Assembly: GCA_945787795.1 (NCBI GenBank)
Contig: CALZJD010000005.1
Coordinates: 1 to 40,965 of the forward strand
DNA from: Thermodesulfovibrionia bacterium
GTDB lineage: Bacteria > Nitrospirota > Thermodesulfovibrionia > UBA6902
Length of the DNA stretch: 40,965 nt
Reading direction: 5' to 3'
Shown here: one piece after another, positions 37,148-40,965 of the stretch
Numbering within the stretch: the stretch's first letter is position 1
How the letters are laid out: each line of letters starts with the position of its first letter
Translations under genes and position numbers: made by a program
The notes under the pieces: generated by a model
Told to the model about the DNA's origin: nothing
Seen by the model: the letters and a program-made list of their open reading frames with translations, nothing else
The model's database searches: none

Positions 37148-38278
37148 ATGCCGGCCATATACATCTATGGTAATCTCTACAACAGGAGATATGTTATGGT
37201 GAAATTATTTCACAAGGTTTCAAAAAAGGCAGGACTTATGCCCGGCTCGCCTGTATTTGTGGGAGAACAAAAGGCTGATGAGGTAAGAATTACAGTCATC
37301 GACTATGATACGGAACACTATGAAGTCAAAGAACTGGATAATGTCGAGGAGTGCTGCCCCTTTAAAGAACAGCAGACCGTAACGTGGATCAATATTGACG
37401 GCCTTCATGAGATCGAGGTGATACAGGAACTGGGTAAGTGCTACGGCTGGCATCCGCTTATAGTTGAAGATATCCTGAATACCCATCAGCGCACCAAAAT
37501 GGACATATTTGATGATCATATTTTCATGGCACTTAAAATGCTCATGTATAACAGCAGGGAAAAAAGCCTGGGCGCAGAACAGTTAAGCCTCATCATGGGG
37601 GGAAATTATGTTATCACCTTTCAGGAAATACAGGGGGATATCTTTGACCCGGTTCGGAAGAGAATAGAAACCAGCAAGGGTAAAATCAGAAAAATGGGGG
37701 CCGATTACCTTGCGTATACAATAGTCGATGCAGTCGTGGACAATTACTTCACGGTCCTTGAAAACATAGGGGATGAAATTGAGGACATGGAAGAGGAACT
37801 GGTGTCTAACCCTTCTCCCGATACATTGCAGCGAATTCACGATCTGAAAAGAGAAATGATATTTATTCGTAAATCAGTCTGGCCGCTGAGAGAGATCATT
37901 AGCGGTTTGCAGCGCGAAGAAACGCCGTTGATACAGGAGTCGACCACTATATACCTCCGGGACCTCTATGATCATACGATTTCGGTAATAGATACGGTGG
38001 AGACGTTCAGGGACATGATATCGGGCATGCTTGATGTCTACCTTTCGAGCATCAGCAACAGGATGAATGAAGTAATGAAGGTCTTAACGATCTTTGCGGT
38101 AATCTTTATACCCTTAACGTTTATTGCCGGCATTTACGGGATGAACTTCAATCCGGAAAAAAGCCCTTTTAATATGCCCGAGCTGAACTGGTATCTGGGT
38201 TATCCGTTTGCCCTCGGCCTGATGGTGATTGTTGGAGTTGTGATGCTGTTTTATTTCAAACGAAAGAACTGGATGTAG
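37148..38278 (+). CDS. corA: CorA-family magnesium/cobalt transporter
   Basis: 376 aa (likely start MVKLFHKVSKK at ~37196); C-terminal TM pair with GMNF in FIPLTFIAGIYGMNF; INIDGLHEIEVI, HPLIVEDILNTHQRTKMDIFDDHIFMALKML. Confidence 0.95.
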   Translation: MPAIYIYGNLYNRRYVMVKLFHKVSKKAGLMPGSPVFVGEQKADEVRITVIDYDTEHYEVKELDNVEECCPFKEQQTVTWINIDGLHEIEVIQELGKCYGWHPLIVEDILNTHQRTKMDIFDDHIFMALKMLMYNSREKSLGAEQLSLIMGGNYVITFQEIQGDIFDPVRKRIETSKGKIRKMGADYLAYTIVDAVVDNYFTVLENIGDEIEDMEEELVSNPSPDTLQRIHDLKREMIFIRKSVWPLREIISGLQREETPLIQESTTIYLRDLYDHTISVIDTVETFRDMISGMLDVYLSSISNRMNEVMKVLTIFAVIFIPLTFIAGIYGMNFNPEKSPFNMPELNWYLGYPFALGLMVIVGVVMLFYFKRKNWM

Positions 38279-38319
38279 GAAACAGCTGCCCCCGGGCTTA
38301 TACAGCAGGCGACAGTCCG

Positions 38320-39093
38320 TTATTCCGTGCCTGATTCATCCTGCTGGTTCAAGACCCGCACATCGAGAGGCTTCAGCGTATCAAGGTGGACATCTCTCTG
38401 AGGAAATGCAATGATGATACCTGCCTCGCGGAAGAGGTTGTCAATGCGGAAACGTAAATCGCTTTCTATCATTCTCCGGTCCATAACCCGCTGTATGCGT
38501 ACCCAGAAATAGAGATCGAACACCAGAGAATTGTCTCCAAAATCACTGAAGAGAACAAACGGTTCCGGGGAATCCATAACTTTTTTATGCTCTTTTGCAG
38601 CCAGTAGCGTCAACTTCTTCACCTGCCGGGTATCTGATCCGTATATTACTCCCACCGTAATCTGCGCGCGGATCTCATGATCGGCAAGGGTCCAGTTAAC
38701 AATATTCTTTTCCAGAAAACTGCTGTTGGGAACAAGGATGTGCATATTGCCCGGGGTCCTGACGCGGGTACATCGCGTCCCGATATCCTCTACGATGCCG
38801 TAATTGTTGTCCACTTCAATAACATCGCCGATCTTGACCGGCCGCTCTACCATAAGAATAAAACCGCTTATGAAATTGTTGATCAGGTTCTGGGCGCCGA
38901 ACCCGACACCAATAGCAATCGCGCCGCCAAAAAGCGTAAAAACCGTTAAGGGTATATTGACGGTCCGTAGTGCAAAGAGGATGATGAACAGGAGGGCAAC
39001 ATAGTACAGCACCTTCTCAACTGCCGCTGCTGCTGTCTGGTCCAGATGTGTGGCTGTTAACAAACGTACGTTCATTAATGACCCACAATTCAA
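38320..39093 (-). CDS. MscS-type mechanosensitive channel pore/C-terminal part of a frame-disrupted gene
   Basis: 257 aa; FALRTVNIPLTVFTLFGGAIAIGVGFGAQNLINNFISGFILMVERPVKIGDVIEVDNNYGIVEDIGTRCTRVRTPGNMHILVPNSSFLEKNIVNWTL. Confidence 0.85.
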   Translation of the reverse strand: MNCGSLMNVRLLTATHLDQTAAAAVEKVLYYVALLFIILFALRTVNIPLTVFTLFGGAIAIGVGFGAQNLINNFISGFILMVERPVKIGDVIEVDNNYGIVEDIGTRCTRVRTPGNMHILVPNSSFLEKNIVNWTLADHEIRAQITVGVIYGSDTRQVKKLTLLAAKEHKKVMDSPEPFVLFSDFGDNSLVFDLYFWVRIQRVMDRRMIESDLRFRIDNLFREAGIIIAFPQRDVHLDTLKPLDVRVLNQQDESGTE

Positions 39094-40576
39094 ATTCCCA
39101 TAATTTCAATATATTGTTCCACAGACCCTCGAGTTTGCCCTTTAAGGGGACGGTTCTCCGCTTTGAATCAATTTCACTGATCAGGCGCTGCTGCAGTTCT
39201 CTTGCCTCGAGGACCAGAGAGAGAAATTCCAGGTCACGGTCGCTGGACGTGCGAAGGGCGTTCATCTGCGTTTCCGCATTCTCTTTTAAAACAGGATCGG
39301 CCCCTTCTTCAGACAGCTGTTTTTCTACAGCTGTCATTTGCGACTGCAGTTTGTTCTGACGGGCCTGAACGACACGCACTCCTGCTTCCACGCTTTTTAT
39401 AAACGAAGCTGCCTCATCCTTCCAGAGCTTCAGTTCACCGTAGTCAAGGTCGGGACTCAGGAGGGCATAACGCCGCTGCCATAGCTGTTCTTGCAGATTC
39501 AACATCTGGTTAATGATTTCAGTCTGTTCCAGTACACTCTGATATGTACCTCGCCAGGCCTCCCGTGCTTTAAGGTAAGATGAGGCCCTGGCCCTGATCT
39601 CGACTCCGGCCCCCTGCGAGGCTTCATACTGTTTCTGGGCTTCCAGCCACTTACTCTCCACTTCCTCCTGCTCCTGCATAAGAACCGAGATACGATCGCG
39701 GAGGTCATTCCGTTTCCCATTTATTTTAGCGAGATGATTATTCAGGTCTTCCTGATCAAATGCGAGATGTGCCTTAATCCAGTCAGCGTCTTTTTGCGCA
39801 AGCTTCTTTTTTAATTGTGCAAGGGTTATGAGTGTATCTGTATTTTCGCGTGATATTTTCTGGAATCGAAGATTGCCCTGGGCAAGCTCCTCTTCAATTT
39901 TTGCTGTTGCATATTTCCAGTTCAACAGCAGAAGGTCCTTACCTTTTTTTTCGGAATCAATCTGTTCTTTGATACCGCGCAGTTTCTGGCTGATGAGTTC
40001 ATGCCTGGTTTGTGCATCCTCGAGACTTCTTTTTATGAATTTCAGGGTCGCATTTGCCGTTAGTTCCTCCTGGTCGGCTGCAGTCAATTTATCAAGAACA
40101 GGATCAAATACGCTTAGTGAATACGGAGGGGCATCGGTGACCGAGCGGTCATGTTCGGCATCGGACATCCTGCGCAGGTTTTCTTCTTCTTTTTTTAAAG
40201 ATGCCCTCCTGTTCAGCGACGTGATGAGACGCTGATAAACAGCCTCAAGACTCCGGAGTACCGCGTTTCTTTCTTTTATGTCATTCAGCGGCACGTCAGG
40301 TTTCCGGTCTGCCCGGCCCTTCCCGTCAGCTTCAGATTCTTTTAATAATTCCCTGATGTCCTTTAATCTGTCTTGAACCTGGGATGACGGGTCTGTTTCG
40401 GCGGAGGAGAGTTCTTTTATAATTAATGTTGATCCATTCTCTTGAGCATGGCTGCGGTCCGGAGAGATGAAAATACAGGCGGTCAGAGAAATGGTGATTA
40501 ATAAAATGGATAGGATATGTTGACGTTCTGTCTGATTCATAATAAATATTTCTTCAAACTTTAAAATGACCCTCAA
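39017..40576 (-). CDS. Periplasmic coiled-coil N-terminal region of an MscK/KefA-like channel (frame-disrupted from 38320..39093)
   Basis: 519 aa; signal peptide (ILSILLITISLTACIFISPDRSHAQ), long coiled coil, ends WEFELWVINERTFVNSHTSG... where the MscS TM region should follow. Confidence 0.75.
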   Translation of the reverse strand: MRVILKFEEIFIMNQTERQHILSILLITISLTACIFISPDRSHAQENGSTLIIKELSSAETDPSSQVQDRLKDIRELLKESEADGKGRADRKPDVPLNDIKERNAVLRSLEAVYQRLITSLNRRASLKKEEENLRRMSDAEHDRSVTDAPPYSLSVFDPVLDKLTAADQEELTANATLKFIKRSLEDAQTRHELISQKLRGIKEQIDSEKKGKDLLLLNWKYATAKIEEELAQGNLRFQKISRENTDTLITLAQLKKKLAQKDADWIKAHLAFDQEDLNNHLAKINGKRNDLRDRISVLMQEQEEVESKWLEAQKQYEASQGAGVEIRARASSYLKAREAWRGTYQSVLEQTEIINQMLNLQEQLWQRRYALLSPDLDYGELKLWKDEAASFIKSVEAGVRVVQARQNKLQSQMTAVEKQLSEEGADPVLKENAETQMNALRTSSDRDLEFLSLVLEARELQQRLISEIDSKRRTVPLKGKLEGLWNNILKLWEFELWVINERTFVNSHTSGPDSSSGS

Positions 40577-40652
40577 ATTTTATTATTATCTTCGGGTTTA
40601 ATACCCCGTGGCTTGCTGCGGGGTAGTTCATTCAGGGCAATCTTATAATATA

Positions 40653-40965
40653 TCATTCAATCAGAATTCTCTGCTGGGCTGAAACGAACAGAACATCATT
40701 CAGCTCAGGATGACGCAAGAAGAGTTCAATCCCTTTTTCCTTGAGGAGTTCATCAGTAAACCCTAATATAACAAGATCAGCCATGGAAGAACGTAATTCT
40801 ACAAGCTGGTCAAAGTTATCCCTATCATCGGTGGGAATGATCTTTATATTCTTTTCAGATATGGGGATGCGGCCTGCTGCAAGCATTTCCTTGAGCTTTA
40901 TCGTCTGTTCATTTGCCTGATCGCTGGGGAAAGCCGCAAACACGCTGATTTCTGCATGATGCCAA
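40653..40965 (-). CDS. C-terminal part (runs off the window) of a possible Na-K-Cl cotransporter/amino-acid-permease-like protein
   Basis: Open frame continues to the window edge (WHHAEISVFAAFPSDQANEQTIKLKEMLAAGRIPISEKNIKII...ADLVILGF); resembles SLC12-type cytoplasmic tails from memory. Confidence 0.45.
   Translation of the reverse strand, partial: WHHAEISVFAAFPSDQANEQTIKLKEMLAAGRIPISEKNIKIIPTDDRDNFDQLVELRSSMADLVILGFTDELLKEKGIELFLRHPELNDVLFVSAQQRILIE

Noticed and set aside
1-40965. tRNA/rRNA genes, integrase or transposase genes
   Set aside because: None recognised by eye on either strand; the mosaic structure suggests recombination, but no mobile-element enzyme is present in the window.

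Overview
The 40,965-bp window is bacterial chromosome with two parts. (A) About 2-20 kb is a mosaic surface-polysaccharide island, almost all on the minus strand. It has glycosyltransferases (two are two-domain fusions with opposite domain order), a Wzm/Wzt-type ABC exporter, an alkaline-phosphatase-superfamily protein, a radical SAM/SPASM protein and several decayed gene fragments. (B) About 20.5-41 kb is a metabolic/stress region: fdhD, a methionine sulfoxide reductase module (msrA, msrB, spondin-domain protein, two-component system), a split arginine->ornithine->proline->glutamate module with putA, a heme O synthase-like gene, corA, and a disrupted MscS/MscK-type channel. The most notable observation is the msrA gene. 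The ORF track splits it into two pieces (23346..23537 and 22731..23315) separated by a single in-frame TGA. That TGA falls exactly at the catalytic Cys position (ALG-[TGA]-FWGPDSRFGS), and a perfect 7-bp hairpin with a G-starting apical loop begins 13 nt downstream, as expected for a bacterial SECIS. I interpret it as an exported, selenocysteine-containing MsrA. It lies in an operon-like run with an exported MsrB and a spondin-domain protein. An array of ten GTTCAA/TTGAAC half-sites at 10-11-bp spacing sits upstream of the spondin gene and next to an OmpR-family two-component system. Other highlights are a shared 21-bp palindrome at two loci, a ~476-bp near-palindromic element, and a 414-bp in-frame tandem duplication. 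All calls are from reading the sequence; no searches were run.
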